The notes under the pieces are model-generated. The model was given only the letters and a program-made list of their open reading frames with translations. It did no database searches and was not told the origin of the DNA. Below, in pieces: positions 8,713 through 19,345 of a DNA stretch of 64,000 bases (position 1 is its first letter; the number at the start of each line of letters is the position of its first letter). The position numbers were made by a program, and so were the translations under genes. Location of the stretch: the NCBI RefSeq assembly GCF_913773735.1, contig NZ_CAJYEB010000014.1, positions 62,001 through 126,000 of the forward strand, read 5' to 3'. Origin of the DNA: an uncultured Massilia sp. (GTDB taxonomy: Bacteria > Pseudomonadota > Gammaproteobacteria > Burkholderiales > Burkholderiaceae_D).

Positions 8713-11085
8713 ATGGGATTCGCATCCAAACTGACGATGAACCTGTTCGCCAAGGGCAAGGACGGCGACACCGAAGGCGCCAGCACCGTGCTGGCGTCCC
8801 CCGACACCCAGTTCGGCGCCGGCGCGCCGGCCGCGGCGGTGGCCCACGCGGCCACCCATGTGGCCACCCATGCGGCGGGCGCGGCGTCCCACAAGCCGTC
8901 CGGCTCGGCCAGCGACGCCGCGCTGCGCCTGGGCGGCCTGCTGCGGCGCTCGCCGGCCGCGGCGGCGCCGGCGAGCGCGGGCGTGCCCGACGACGACCTG
9001 CGCCTGCCGCTGATCGGCCACCTGTCGCTGCCGCGCCAGCTGCGCATCCTGCTGCTGGCCTGCGTGGCCGGCATCCTGCTGACCATCCTGTCGCTGTGGC
9101 GCAATGCCGGCAGCGGCGCCGTCGCCGCCAGCCAGGTGCAGATCGCCAGCGAGGCGCTGATGCACTCGCAGCGCGTCGGCAAGGCCGCGCCGAACGCGAT
9201 GCAGGGCGTGCCCGACGCCTTCGTCCAGCTCGAGGACAGCCGCCGCGAACTGGGGCGCGACCTGTCCCTGCTGGCCAAGGGCGGCGGCTACGGCGACCAG
9301 GACATCCCGGCCGCCTCGGGCGACCTGGCGCAGCAGCTGGCGCGCGTGCGCGGCAAGTGGGCGCAGTCGGACGCGGCCGCGATCAGCATCCTCAAGATGA
9401 AGCGCGAGCTGGTCGGCTTCGACAAGAGCCTCAAGCAGCTCGACATCCTGTCGCCCGAGATGCTGGCGCTGACCGAGGAGATCCTGACCGAGCGCACCGC
9501 GCGCGGCGGCGGCGCGCGCGAACTGGCGGCGCTGGGCCGCCTGATGATGCTGACCCAGCGCCTGTCGCGCAGCGCCAACGAATTCCTGACCTCGGGCGGC
9601 ATCACCTCCGAGACCGCATTCCAGATGGGACGCGACACCACCACGTTCCGCGCCACCGTCGACGGCCTGCTGAACGGCAGCGCGCAGCTCGGCCTGGCGC
9701 CGCTGCGCGAGCCGGACCTGCGTGCCCGGCTGACCGAGGTGCAGTCGAAGTTCGACGTGTGCCAGCGCGTGATCGCCGACTTCCTCGGCCACCTGTCCGA
9801 CCTCACCGCCGCCAAGGCCGCCGAGCAGGCGATCTTCCGCGACAACGAAGACCTGCGCCGCCAGCTGACCGCGCTGCAGGGCGCGCTGCGCGCCGGCGAG
9901 GGCGCCAGCCCGTGGTTCTGGCTGCTGGTGGCGGCGTCGGTGTTCACCCTGGCGACGGCCGGCTGCATCTCGCGCGTGATGCTGCAGGATTCGCGCAACC
10001 GCACCCGCGGCGCCGACGCCCGGCGCCAGGAAGCGGAAGCGATGCGCCAGCTGGCCCAGGCCAAGGAAGAAGAGGCCAAGGCCACCAACGACCAGAACCA
10101 GGCCGCCATCCTGCGCCTGATGAACGAGTTGCAGGAAGTGGCGGACGGCGACCTGACCGTGAACGCCACCGTGTCCGAGGACATCACCGGCGCGATCGCC
10201 GACTCGGTCAACTACACGGTCGAGGAACTGCGCGGCCTGGTGGTGCGCGTGATCGACACCGCCGGCAAGGTCGACGGCGCGTCGAGCCAGGCCCAGGACG
10301 TCGCCACCGGCCTGCTGGCCGCGGCGGGGCGCCAGTCGCGCGAGATCCAGGACGTGTCGGCCACCGTGCTGCGCATGGCCGGCGAGATCAACGAGGTGTC
10401 CGGCTCGGCCAAGGAGTCGGCCGAGGTGGCGCGCCAGTCGGTGGCCGCGGCAGAGCAGGGCGCGACCGCCGTGCAGAACGCGATCAAGGGCATGGGCGAG
10501 ATCCGCGAGCAGATCCAGGAAACCAGCAAGCGCATCAAGCGCCTGGGCGAATCCTCGCAGGAGATCGGCGAGATCACCGAACTCATTTCCGACATCACCG
10601 AACAGACCAACGTGCTGGCGCTGAACGCGGCGATCCAGGCGGCGTCCGCCGGCGAGGCGGGGCGCGGCTTCTCGGTGGTGGCGGAAGAGGTGCAGCGCCT
10701 GGCGGAACGCTCGGGCGAGGCGGCCAAGCAGATCGGCGCGCTGGTGCGCACCATCCAGACCGACACCCACGACGCCGTCGCCGCGATGGAAAAATCGACG
10801 CAGGGCGTGGTCGAGGGCGCGCGCCTGTCCGACGCGGCCGGCGCCGCGCTGGCCGACATCTCGCGCGTGTCGAACCGCCTGGCGGAGCTGATCCAGGGCA
10901 TGTCGATCGCGGCCGGCCTGCAGGCGACGTCCGCCAACGGCGTGGCGCATAATATGCAGCAGATCCTGGCGATCACCGGGCAGACGCAGGATGGCACCCA
11001 GCAGACCGCGCAATCGATCCGCGCGCTGGCGGCGCTGGCGCAGGAGCTGAAGAACTCGGTGTCGCGCTTCCGCGTTGCCGCCTGA
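8713..11085 (+). CDS. pilJ: Methyl-accepting chemotaxis protein PilJ
   Basis: 790-aa receptor for the pilus chemosensory pathway. Order: a cytoplasmic N-terminal extension of about 110 residues rich in Ala, Thr and His; TM1 about 112-130 ([18 protein letters not shown]); a periplasmic PilJ-type sensor region to about 398; TM2 about 400-422; a HAMP-like segment ([16 protein letters not shown]); and the kinase-control coiled coil with hairpin tip [16 protein letters not shown]...[18 protein letters not shown]. No C-terminal CheR-binding pentapeptide is evident. The long extension before TM1 is unusual. It lies between pilI and chpA on the same strand. Confidence 0.93.
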   Translation: MGFASKLTMNLFAKGKDGDTEGASTVLASPDTQFGAGAPAAAVAHAATHVATHAAGAASHKPSGSASDAALRLGGLLRRSPAAAAPASAGVPDDDLRLPLIGHLSLPRQLRILLLACVAGILLTILSLWRNAGSGAVAASQVQIASEALMHSQRVGKAAPNAMQGVPDAFVQLEDSRRELGRDLSLLAKGGGYGDQDIPAASGDLAQQLARVRGKWAQSDAAAISILKMKRELVGFDKSLKQLDILSPEMLALTEEILTERTARGGGARELAALGRLMMLTQRLSRSANEFLTSGGITSETAFQMGRDTTTFRATVDGLLNGSAQLGLAPLREPDLRARLTEVQSKFDVCQRVIADFLGHLSDLTAAKAAEQAIFRDNEDLRRQLTALQGALRAGEGASPWFWLLVAASVFTLATAGCISRVMLQDSRNRTRGADARRQEAEAMRQLAQAKEEEAKATNDQNQAAILRLMNELQEVADGDLTVNATVSEDITGAIADSVNYTVEELRGLVVRVIDTAGKVDGASSQAQDVATGLLAAAGRQSREIQDVSATVLRMAGEINEVSGSAKESAEVARQSVAAAEQGATAVQNAIKGMGEIREQIQETSKRIKRLGESSQEIGEITELISDITEQTNVLALNAAIQAASAGEAGRGFSVVAEEVQRLAERSGEAAKQIGALVRTIQTDTHDAVAAMEKSTQGVVEGARLSDAAGAALADISRVSNRLAELIQGMSIAAGLQATSANGVAHNMQQILAITGQTQDGTQQTAQSIRALAALAQELKNSVSRFRVAA

Positions 11086-11137
11086 CGCCGGCTGCATGTC
11101 CCGCATGATCCCGCTTGAGTATTCGCCAAGGTAATCG

Positions 11138-14100
11138 ATGAGCCAGACCTCGCCGGCGCCAGCGCCGTCCTTCGACGCCGGTCCCCTGTCCTGGGTGATC
11201 GGGGAAATCCGCGATGCCCTCGACCGCTCCCTGGCGGCGCTGCGCGACGCCGCCGGACGCGCGCCGCAGGCCCGCCCGACGCTGCTGCTGCATGCCAAGT
11301 CGCACCTGCACCAGGCGCACGGCGCGCTGCAGATGGTCGACGTCGGCGGCGCCGGCCTGCTCGCCGAGGCGGCCGAACGGGCCATCGACGGCTTCAAGGA
11401 AGGCACGCTGGCGCTCGACGACGCGGCCCTCGCGGCGCTCGCCGACGCCTGCGGCGCGCTGGTCGACTACCTGGCGGAGCTGGTCGCCGGCAGCGCGCCG
11501 CAGCCGCTGCGCCTGTTCCCGTACTACCGCGCGCTGCAGGAACTGCTGAAGGCGGAACGCGTGCACCCGGGCGCGCTGCTGGCGCCCGACCTCGACACCG
11601 CCGTCCTGCCGCCGGCGCCGGCCGGCCCCGCGCCCGACCTGGCCGCCAGCCGCGCGCGCTTCGAGAAGGCGCTGCTGCCCTTCCTGCGCAGCCAGGACGA
11701 AACGGCAAGGCGCGCCCACGCGCAAGAGATGCACGCGGCCCTGGCGCCGATCGCGCAGGGACAGGCCGACCCCGTGGCCTACGCCTCCTGGCTGGCGCTG
11801 CCGGCCGTGGCCGAACTGGCCGCGCACGGGCAGCTGGCCGGCGACATCTACCTGAAGCAGCTGTTCGGCCAGGTCAACCTGCAACTGCGCCGGCTGGCCC
11901 AGGGCCATGCCGAGCTGCCCGAGGCGCTGCTGCGCGACGCCCTGTTCTTCGTCGCCGCCGCGCCGACGCCGACCGCGGACGCGCGCCTGCTGCGCGCCGC
12001 CTGGCGCCTCGAGGGCCAGGTGCCGGCCGACTACCTGGAGCGCCGCTACGGCCGCGTCGACCCCGGCGCGCTGCAGGATGCGCGCGCGGCGCTGGTCGAG
12101 ACCAAGCAGGGCTGGGACCGGATAGCCACCGACGGCGCCGACGGCGACCGGGCCGACGGCGACTTCGACGCGGCGCTGTCCAGGCTTGCCGGCGCCAGCG
12201 AAAAGCTGGGCGCGCCGGCGCTGGCGCACCTGCTGCGCGAGCTGGGCGAGGCCGCCAACCGCGCGATGGCGGGCGGGCGCAATCCGCAGTTCAGCCTGGA
12301 GATGGCGGAGGCGATGCTGTTCGTCGAGCACGGCCTGGACCAGGTGCGCCAGCTGCCCGAGGACTTCGGCCAGCATGCGGAGCTGGTCGGCCAGCGCCTG
12401 CTGGCGCTGGCCCAGGGCGAGGCGCCGCCGGACGCGCCGCACTGGCAGGGCGAGCTGGCGCACGAACTGCAGGGCCATACCGTGGCCGTGCTGGCGGGAG
12501 AATTGCGCGCCGGCCTGCGCCAGGTCGAGAAGCTGGTCGAGGAATACCACGCCGACCCGGCCCGCACCGCGACCCTGGACCAGGCCGATCCGCTGCTGCA
12601 CCAGCTGCAGGGCGCGCTGGCCATCCTCGACCAGGACGAGGCCGGACGCGCCGCCGCGCACGTGCGCGCCGCGCTGGCCGGCCTGGCCGCGGGCGCGACG
12701 GCCGGCGACGAGCGCGCGGCCACGCTGGAGAACGTGGCGCACAACATCGGCGCGCTCGGCTTCTTCGTCGACGCGCTGGCGCAGAACGTCGACGGCGCGC
12801 GCCGCCGCTTCGGCTTCGATGCGCACGCGGGCCTGTTCCGCGAGCGGCCGCCCGAGGCGCAGCCGGCGGCCGCGTTGCCGCCCGCGCCGTCGGACGATGC
12901 GCTGCCGGCCGAGCCGCAGCCGGCCGCAGCGCAGCCGCCGCAGCCGGCACCCGGACCGGAACCGGCCGCGGCGCCCGGGGGCGACGCCGTCGAGGCCGAA
13001 CTGCTGGAGATCTTCATCGACGAGGCGCGCGAGGTGCTCGGCACGGTGGGCGGCCTGCTGCCGGCGGCGGGCGAACGCCCCGCCGACCAGGACACGCTGA
13101 CGCGCCTGCGCCGCGCCTTCCATACGCTCAAGGGCAGCAGCCGCATGGTTGGCCTGGAACGCTTCGCGCTGGCCGCCGCCGCGGTCGAGAAGACCATGAA
13201 CCTGTGGCTGGCCGAGGCGCGCGCCGCCACGCCGGACCTGCTGGCCATGCTGGCCGACGCCCATGCCGCGCTGGCGGCCTGGGTGGAGGAACTGGCCGGC
13301 GGCGGCCAGTCCGGGCGCGACGGCGCCGAACTGGTCGCGGCGGCCGAACGGGTGCGCGAGGGCGGGGCGCATGCGCCGCAGCCGCAGCCGCAGTTGGAAC
13401 CGGAACCGGAATCGGAGCCAGAGCCGGAACCGGGGCCGGAAGCGGAAGCGGAAGCCGTCCGGGCCGCGGCGCCGGACAATATCGTGCCTTTCCCGGTGGG
13501 CGAGGACAAGGTCAAGCGCATCGGCGAGCTCGAGATTCCGCTGCCGCTGTACGGCATCTACGTCGACGAGACGGCGGAACTGGTGCGCGTGCTGGGCGAG
13601 GACTTCGCCGCCTGGCGCGCCGCGCCGGGACGCGCGGCGACGCCGCAGGCGCTGGCGGCGGCGCACACGCTGGGCGGGACGTCGGCCACGGTCGGCTTCC
13701 ACGCGCTGCAAGAGATCGCCGTGGCGCTGGAAGCGGCGCTGGAGGTGGCCGCGCCGCCGCTGCGGGACGACGAGTTCGCGCTGCTCGACGAGGCGCTCGA
13801 ACGCGTGCGCATCATGCTGCAGGTGTTCGCGCTGGGCGAGCCGGCGCCGGCCCAGCCGGAACTGCTGGCGCGCCTGGGTGCGCTGCGCGACGCGCTGGCG
13901 CGGCGCCACGCCGACGCCGTGCTCGACGGCGCCGAGCCGGAACTGGCGCAGCGCCTCGACGCCCTGTTCGCCGCCGCCTACGAGAGCATCCTGGCCGATC
14001 CGCCGCTGGGCAGCTTGGCGGCGCTGCCGGTCGCCACCGAGCTGGCGCCGCGCGCCGCGCAAGAGCGCGTGCCGGATCCCGCCGTGAGCGAGGTCGACGA

Positions 14101-16510
14101 CCTGTTCGACGCCTATTTCGACGCGCCGCCGCCCCCCGCGCTCGCTGCGCCCGCGCCCGCGCCGGACGACGCGCCGGACGGCGACGTGCCGTCCGCGCAG
14201 GCGCAACCGGCGCCGGAACCCGTGGCGCAGGCCGAGCCCGAACCCGTACCTGTAGCGGAAGCGGAAGCCGAGCCGGCGCCGGAAAGCGAGCCCGCGCTGG
14301 CCACCGAACCGGTGTTCGCCGACGAGCTGGACCCCGACCTGCTGCCGGTCTTCATGGAAGAAGCGGCCGATTTGCTGCCGCAGATCGGCAACGGCCTGCG
14401 CCAGTGGCAGCAGGAGCCGGCCGATGCCGGCGTGGCCCACGGCCTGCTGCGCGCGCTGCACACGGTCAAGGGCAGCGCGCGCATGGCCGGCGCCATGCGC
14501 CTGGGCCAGCACGTGCATGCGCTGGAAACCCAGGTCGAGAACATGCTGCATGCCGGGACCACCAGCCCGGTCGCCTTCGACGAGCTGCTGGCCAACTACG
14601 ACCAGGCGCAGCTGCTGTTCGAGCAGCTGCAGCAGCCGGCGCCGCCGGCGGCCGCCGCGCCCGCGGCGCAGCGGTTGCCGGCCACGCCGCCGGCGCCGGC
14701 CGCGCCGGCGCCGCTGGTGCGGGTGCGCGCCGACATCCTCGACCGCCTGGTCAACCAGGCCGGCGAGGTGTCGATCGCGCGCTCGCGGCTCGAGACCCAG
14801 GTCGGCACGCTCAAGGGGGCGTTGTCCGATTTCTCGGACAACCTGGCGCGCCTGCGCCGCCAGCTGCGCGAAGTCGAGATGCAGGCCGAATCGCAGATCG
14901 CCTCGCGCCTGTCGATCGCCGGCGAGCGCGAATTCGACCCGCTCGAGTTCGACCGCTTCACGCGCCTGCAGGAACTCACGCGCATGATGGCCGAGAGCGT
15001 CGACGACGTCGCCTCGTTCCAGGATGGCATGGTGCGCGCCGTCGACAGCGCGCATACCGAGCTGGCCGCGCAGTCGCGCCTGACGCGCGAGCTGCAGCGC
15101 GACCTGATGCGGGTGCGGATGGTGCCGTTCGCCAGCCTGTCGGAGCGCCTGTTCCGGGTCGCGCGCCAGACCGCCAAGGAAACCGACAAGCGCGTCAACC
15201 TGGACATCCGCGGCGGCGCCGTCGAGATCGACCGCAGCGTGTTGGAGCGCATGGCCGCGCCGTTCGAGCACCTGCTGCGCAACGCCATCGTGCACGGCAT
15301 CGAGGAGCGCGCGGCGCGCGCGGCCGCCGGCAAGCCGGAAACCGGCGAACTGCTGGTGCAGGTCAGCCAGCAGGGCAACGAGGTCGAGATCCGCTTCGCC
15401 GACGACGGCGCCGGCCTCGACCTGGAGCGCATCCGCGCGAGCGCGCGCGCCGCCGGCCTGCTGGCCGAGGGCGAGGACGTCGCCGACCGCGACGCGGCCG
15501 AGCTGGTGTTCGAGCCGGGCCTGTCGACCGCGACCACGCTGAGCGAGCTGGCGGGCCGCGGCGTCGGCATGGACGTGGTGCGCTCGGAGGCGCGCGCGCT
15601 GGGCGGGCGCGTCGACGTCGCCAGCGAGGCGGGCCGCGGCGCCGCCTTCACCATCCACCTGCCGCTGACGCTGGCCGTCACGCAGGTGGTGCTGGTGGCG
15701 AGTGGCGCGCGCACCCATGCGCTGCCGGCCGTGCTGGTGGAGCAGGTGCTGCAGGTGCGCGCCGCCGACCTGCGTGCCGCGCGCGCCGCCGGCACGTTCG
15801 ACGTGCAGGGCGAGGCGCTGCCGCTGCACTACCTGCCGGACCTGCTGCGCGAGCCGGGCGCCGCCGGTGGCGCCGGCGGGCCGCGCTCGTCGCCGGTGAT
15901 GATCCTGCGTAACGGTGGCGCGCGCATCGCGCTCGAGGTCGACGAGGTGCTGGGCAACCGCGAGGCGGTGGTCAAGAACATCGGCCCGCAGCTGGCGCGC
16001 ATGCCCGGCGTCGCCGGCGCCACCGTGCTCGGCTCGGGCGAGATCGTGCTGATCCTGAATCCGGTGCTGCTGCCGGGGGCGAACGTGCGCCGGCCGGGGG
16101 CGCCGGGCGCCGACGCCGACGCCGCCGTCCATCCGGCGCCGCCGCGGATCGCCACCGTGCTGGTCGTGGACGATTCGCTCACGGTGCGCAAGGTGACCCA
16201 GCGCCTGCTGGAGCGCGAAGGCTACCGCGTGCTGCTGGCCAAGGACGGCGTCGACGCGCTCGAGCAGATGCAGGATGCGCGTCCCGACCTGATGCTGGTC
16301 GACATCGAGATGCCGCGCATGGACGGCTTCGACCTGGCGCGCCACGTGCGCGGCGACGCCGCCACGCGCACGCTGCCGATCATCATGATCACCTCGCGCA
16401 CCGCGGACAAGCACCGCAACTATGCGCTGGGACTGGGCGTGGATGCGTATTTCGGCAAGCCGTTCCAGGAAGAGGCGCTGCTGGCGGCCATCGCGGCACT
16501 GCTGGCCTGA
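11138..16510 (+). CDS. chpA: ChpA/PilL-type hybrid CheA histidine kinase
   Basis: 1790-aa multidomain kinase of the pilus chemosensory system. Visible order: an N-terminal helical ChpA-type region; a phosphotransfer (HPt) domain with FHTLKGSSRM (His 662); a degenerate one with AHTLGGTSAT (His 843); a third with LHTVKGSARM (His 1108); a dimerisation region around 1190-1330; an HATPase domain with the N-box LLRNAIVHG (Asn 1382) and DDGAGLD; a CheW-like domain about 1510-1650; and a C-terminal receiver from about 1674 with phospho-Asp 1722 (MLVDIEMPRMDG). Pro/Glu-rich linkers separate the HPt domains. It is shorter than Pseudomonas ChpA, which has eight Xpt domains. Last gene of the operon. Confidence 0.94.
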   Translation: MSQTSPAPAPSFDAGPLSWVIGEIRDALDRSLAALRDAAGRAPQARPTLLLHAKSHLHQAHGALQMVDVGGAGLLAEAAERAIDGFKEGTLALDDAALAALADACGALVDYLAELVAGSAPQPLRLFPYYRALQELLKAERVHPGALLAPDLDTAVLPPAPAGPAPDLAASRARFEKALLPFLRSQDETARRAHAQEMHAALAPIAQGQADPVAYASWLALPAVAELAAHGQLAGDIYLKQLFGQVNLQLRRLAQGHAELPEALLRDALFFVAAAPTPTADARLLRAAWRLEGQVPADYLERRYGRVDPGALQDARAALVETKQGWDRIATDGADGDRADGDFDAALSRLAGASEKLGAPALAHLLRELGEAANRAMAGGRNPQFSLEMAEAMLFVEHGLDQVRQLPEDFGQHAELVGQRLLALAQGEAPPDAPHWQGELAHELQGHTVAVLAGELRAGLRQVEKLVEEYHADPARTATLDQADPLLHQLQGALAILDQDEAGRAAAHVRAALAGLAAGATAGDERAATLENVAHNIGALGFFVDALAQNVDGARRRFGFDAHAGLFRERPPEAQPAAALPPAPSDDALPAEPQPAAAQPPQPAPGPEPAAAPGGDAVEAELLEIFIDEAREVLGTVGGLLPAAGERPADQDTLTRLRRAFHTLKGSSRMVGLERFALAAAAVEKTMNLWLAEARAATPDLLAMLADAHAALAAWVEELAGGGQSGRDGAELVAAAERVREGGAHAPQPQPQLEPEPESEPEPEPGPEAEAEAVRAAAPDNIVPFPVGEDKVKRIGELEIPLPLYGIYVDETAELVRVLGEDFAAWRAAPGRAATPQALAAAHTLGGTSATVGFHALQEIAVALEAALEVAAPPLRDDEFALLDEALERVRIMLQVFALGEPAPAQPELLARLGALRDALARRHADAVLDGAEPELAQRLDALFAAAYESILADPPLGSLAALPVATELAPRAAQERVPDPAVSEVDDLFDAYFDAPPPPALAAPAPAPDDAPDGDVPSAQAQPAPEPVAQAEPEPVPVAEAEAEPAPESEPALATEPVFADELDPDLLPVFMEEAADLLPQIGNGLRQWQQEPADAGVAHGLLRALHTVKGSARMAGAMRLGQHVHALETQVENMLHAGTTSPVAFDELLANYDQAQLLFEQLQQPAPPAAAAPAAQRLPATPPAPAAPAPLVRVRADILDRLVNQAGEVSIARSRLETQVGTLKGALSDFSDNLARLRRQLREVEMQAESQIASRLSIAGEREFDPLEFDRFTRLQELTRMMAESVDDVASFQDGMVRAVDSAHTELAAQSRLTRELQRDLMRVRMVPFASLSERLFRVARQTAKETDKRVNLDIRGGAVEIDRSVLERMAAPFEHLLRNAIVHGIEERAARAAAGKPETGELLVQVSQQGNEVEIRFADDGAGLDLERIRASARAAGLLAEGEDVADRDAAELVFEPGLSTATTLSELAGRGVGMDVVRSEARALGGRVDVASEAGRGAAFTIHLPLTLAVTQVVLVASGARTHALPAVLVEQVLQVRAADLRAARAAGTFDVQGEALPLHYLPDLLREPGAAGGAGGPRSSPVMILRNGGARIALEVDEVLGNREAVVKNIGPQLARMPGVAGATVLGSGEIVLILNPVLLPGANVRRPGAPGADADAAVHPAPPRIATVLVVDDSLTVRKVTQRLLEREGYRVLLAKDGVDALEQMQDARPDLMLVDIEMPRMDGFDLARHVRGDAATRTLPIIMITSRTADKHRNYALGLGVDAYFGKPFQEEALLAAIAALLA

Positions 16511-16526
16511 GCGCCGGCGCGCCGGT

Positions 16527-17975
16527 TCAGTCCTGCCGCAATGCCCTGAAGCGCGCCAGCGTCCTCTCCCGCGCCTGTTCGTGGTCCACCACCGGGCGCG
16601 GATAATCCTTCCCCAGCACCACGCCGGCGCGTTCCAGCGCCGCCGGCTGCGCCAGCCACGGCGCATGGATCGCCGCGCCGGCCAGGCCGGTCAACTGCGG
16701 CAGCCAGGTGCGGATGAAGGCGCCGTCCGGATCGAAGCGGCGCGACTGCGTCACTGGATTGAAGATGCGGAACCACGGCTGCGCGTCGCAGCCGGTGGAT
16801 GCCGCCCACTGCCAGCCGCCGTTGTTCGAGGACAGCTCGTAGTCGTCCAGGCGGCGCGCGAAATAGGCCGCGCCGCGGCGCCAGTCGATCCCCAGGTCCT
16901 TGGTGAGGAAGCTCGCCGTCACCATGCGCAGGCGGTTGTGCATGAAGCCGGTGCGGTTCAGCTGCAGCATGGCGGCGTCGACCAGCGGATAGCCGGTGCG
17001 GCCTTCGCACCAGGCGGCGAACAGGGCGTCCGCCGCCGGACCCTCGTCCCAGCGCAGCGCATCGAAGGCCGGCTTGAAGCAGGCGTCCACGACGCGCGGG
17101 TGGCGCGCCAGGATCATCATGTAGAACTCGCGCCAGATCAGCTCGGACAGCCAGACCGGCGCGCCGGCGCCGCCGCTGCCTTCGGCGATGCGCGCCTGCA
17201 GCATGCGCACGAGGCGGCGCACGGACAGCGTGCCGAAGCGCAGGTGCAGCGACAGGCGCGAGGTGGCGTCCAGAGCCGGGAAGTCGCGCTCGCGGTCGTA
17301 GCGCGCCAGGCGCGCGGCAAAGGTATCGAGCAGGCGCGCGGCGCCCGTCATGCCCGCCTCGGGCAGCGGCCCGGCCGGTTCGGCGAAGCCGAGGTCGGCC
17401 AGCGTGGGCAGCGCATGGCCCGCCGGCGCCGGCGCCAGCGCGCCGGCATGCGGCGCCGTGTCCCAGGGCGCGAGCGCCTGCGGCTCGGCGGCCAGGCGCT
17501 TGAGCCAGGCGTTCTTGTAGGGCGTAAAGACGGCATAGGGGCCGCCGGCCTGCGTCAGGACCTCGTCCCGTTCGAAGACGACCTGGTCCTTGAACGTCTG
17601 CAGGCTGCGCCCGGCGCGGCGCAGGGCGTCCAGCACGGCGCGGTCGCGCCGCACCGCCTGCGGTTCGTAGTCGTGGTTGGCGAAGACCGACTCCGCATCG
17701 AGTTCGGCGGCCAGCCGGGGAATGTCGTCCGCGGCGCGCCCATGCCGCACGATGAGGTAACCTCCCATTGCGCGCAGTCGCGCATCCAGCTCCACCAGGC
17801 TGGCATGGATGAAGCGCACGCGCCGGTCGTCGGACGGCAGGCCGGCCAGGATGTCCGTATCGAACACGAAGGCGCCGAATACCCGGTGCGAGGAGAGCAG
17901 GGCGTGATGCAGCGCGGCATGGTCGTCCACGCGCAAGTCGCGCCGGAACCAGACCAGGGAGTTTCTCAGAGTCAT
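16527..17975 (-). CDS. phr: Deoxyribodipyrimidine (CPD) photolyase
   Basis: 482-aa flavoprotein that repairs cyclobutane pyrimidine dimers with blue light. The N-terminal Rossmann antenna domain starts LVWFRRDLRVDDHAAL; the C-terminal FAD domain has NRTGFMHNRLRMVTASFLTK, DLGIDWRRG and the NNGGWQWAASTG signature of class I photolyases. It is convergent with chpA (stops 16 bases apart) and divergent from yqgE. Confidence 0.96.
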   Translation of the reverse strand: MTLRNSLVWFRRDLRVDDHAALHHALLSSHRVFGAFVFDTDILAGLPSDDRRVRFIHASLVELDARLRAMGGYLIVRHGRAADDIPRLAAELDAESVFANHDYEPQAVRRDRAVLDALRRAGRSLQTFKDQVVFERDEVLTQAGGPYAVFTPYKNAWLKRLAAEPQALAPWDTAPHAGALAPAPAGHALPTLADLGFAEPAGPLPEAGMTGAARLLDTFAARLARYDRERDFPALDATSRLSLHLRFGTLSVRRLVRMLQARIAEGSGGAGAPVWLSELIWREFYMMILARHPRVVDACFKPAFDALRWDEGPAADALFAAWCEGRTGYPLVDAAMLQLNRTGFMHNRLRMVTASFLTKDLGIDWRRGAAYFARRLDDYELSSNNGGWQWAASTGCDAQPWFRIFNPVTQSRRFDPDGAFIRTWLPQLTGLAGAAIHAPWLAQPAALERAGVVLGKDYPRPVVDHEQARERTLARFRALRQD

Positions 17976-18157
17976 CTTCTGTGTGCAGAGTCAAAGCAAT
18001 CGAGAATTTTACTGTCTACCATTCCTCTGTTTTACCTCGCGTTGTATCTTTGCTGCCAGTCAACAACGCCGCTGCGATGGCCGCATGGGCAAATGGGTGT
18101 AAACTAGCGAAAAGCCCAAGCTTTACAGGAATGACAGAGAGTGAGCCAACAGAGAGT

Positions 18158-18817
18158 ATGAGCATGAAGAAAAGTAAGGTCGGCAAATCTCTACCGATGC
18201 CCGGGATGCCGCAGGACATCGCCACCCTGGGCCAGTCCGGCGCCGTTCAGCCGCAACTGAACCTGGCTAATCATTTCCTGATCGCAATGCCGTCGATGAA
18301 CGATCCGGTCTTCGGCGGCACCGTCGTCTATATCTGCGAACACAACGACAAGGGCGTGCTCGGCGTCGTCATCAACAAGCCCACCGACATGACCATGGAC
18401 GTGCTGTTCGACCGCATCGACCTGAAGGTGGCCGAAGGCCTGCGCGCCAGCGTCGTCGACGAGCCGATCATGTTCGGCGGCCCCGTCCAGGACGACCGCG
18501 GCTTCGTGCTGCATTCGCCGGGCGGGCGCTATTCGTCGTCGCTGAGCGTCACGCCGGACGTCTCCTTCACCACCTCGATCGACGTGCTCGAAGCCGTCGC
18601 CAGCGGCACCGGCCCGCAGCGCATGCTGGTGTCGATCGGCTATGCCGGCTGGAGCCCGGGCCAGCTCGAGGAAGAAATCGCCCGCAACGGCTGGCTGACC
18701 GTGGGCGCCGACGCCCGCGTGCTGTTCGACCTGCCGATCGAGGAACGCTACACGGCGGCCATCAGGCTGCTCGGCATCGATCCCCTCATGCTCGCTTCCG
18801 AGGCCGGCCATGCGTGA
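18158..18817 (+). CDS. yqgE: YqgE/AlgH family protein (DUF179)
   Basis: About 219 aa. The family core starts LANHFLIAMPSMNDPVFGGT, followed by VYICEHN and GVLGVVINKP. Function is not well established; the Pseudomonas homologue AlgH affects alginate expression, and the gene commonly precedes ruvX/yqgF. In-frame starts exist at 18131, 18158 and 18164; 18158 follows an AGAG-rich stretch and gives a short basic N-terminus, but the choice is not firm. First gene of the yqgE-ruvX-pyrR-pyrB-pyrC' series, the same order as in Pseudomonas. Confidence 0.88.
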   Translation: MSMKKSKVGKSLPMPGMPQDIATLGQSGAVQPQLNLANHFLIAMPSMNDPVFGGTVVYICEHNDKGVLGVVINKPTDMTMDVLFDRIDLKVAEGLRASVVDEPIMFGGPVQDDRGFVLHSPGGRYSSSLSVTPDVSFTTSIDVLEAVASGTGPQRMLVSIGYAGWSPGQLEEEIARNGWLTVGADARVLFDLPIEERYTAAIRLLGIDPLMLASEAGHA

Positions 18818-18949
18818 CGTCGGGGCGCGTCGGAACACCTGCGACGCGTTGCATTGCCGGCCTGCGATGCGCCGCTACGGCTGCGTTTCCCGACCGGCAC
18901 TCTCGCCGCTCGCCACGGTTTTTCCCGGCCCGACACGCGCACTGACGTA

Positions 18950-19345
18950 ATGGTTGATATTGTTTTCGGCTTCGACTTCGGCATCAAGCGCATCGGCATC
19001 GCCATGGGGAATACCCTGACGGGACAGGCGCAGCCGCTGTCCGTGATCAAGGCAGTGGACAACGCCACCCGTTTCCAGGTCATCGGCGAGCTGATCGCGC
19101 AATGGTCGCCGGCGCGCCTCGTGGTCGGCGAGCCGCGCCACCCCGACGGCGCCGAGCACGACATGACGCTGCGCGCGCGCCGTTTCGCCAACCAGCTCCA
19201 CGGCCGCTTCGGCCTGCCGGTCGACCTCGTCGACGAGCGCTACTCGTCCGCCGTCATCCAGGCCAAGCGCGGCGAGATCATCGACGCCAAGGCCGCCGCC
19301 ATCATTTTGCAACAGTACTTTGACGACCATGCCAACACCAACTAA
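18950..19345 (+). CDS. ruvX: Putative Holliday junction resolvase RuvX (YqgF)
   Basis: 131-aa RNase H-fold nuclease, linked to 16S rRNA 5' end processing and possibly Holliday junction resolution. It has FGFDFGIKRIGIAMGN with the first catalytic Asp, the VDERYSS strand, and the C-terminal DAKAAAIILQQYFD. The ATG at 18950 puts the catalytic strand right at the N-terminus as in the family; a longer frame back to 18854 gives an unrelated arginine-rich extension. It overlaps pyrR by 17 bases. Confidence 0.93.
   Translation: MVDIVFGFDFGIKRIGIAMGNTLTGQAQPLSVIKAVDNATRFQVIGELIAQWSPARLVVGEPRHPDGAEHDMTLRARRFANQLHGRFGLPVDLVDERYSSAVIQAKRGEIIDAKAAAIILQQYFDDHANTN

Noticed and set aside
10973-16666. A very long open frame on the minus strand, opposite chpA
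   Set aside because: It is arginine/alanine/glycine-rich without domains, and the plus strand codes for a clear CheA-type kinase. Long antisense frames are expected in GC-rich DNA; similar ones at 131-3394 and 32662-34701 were rejected for the same reason.
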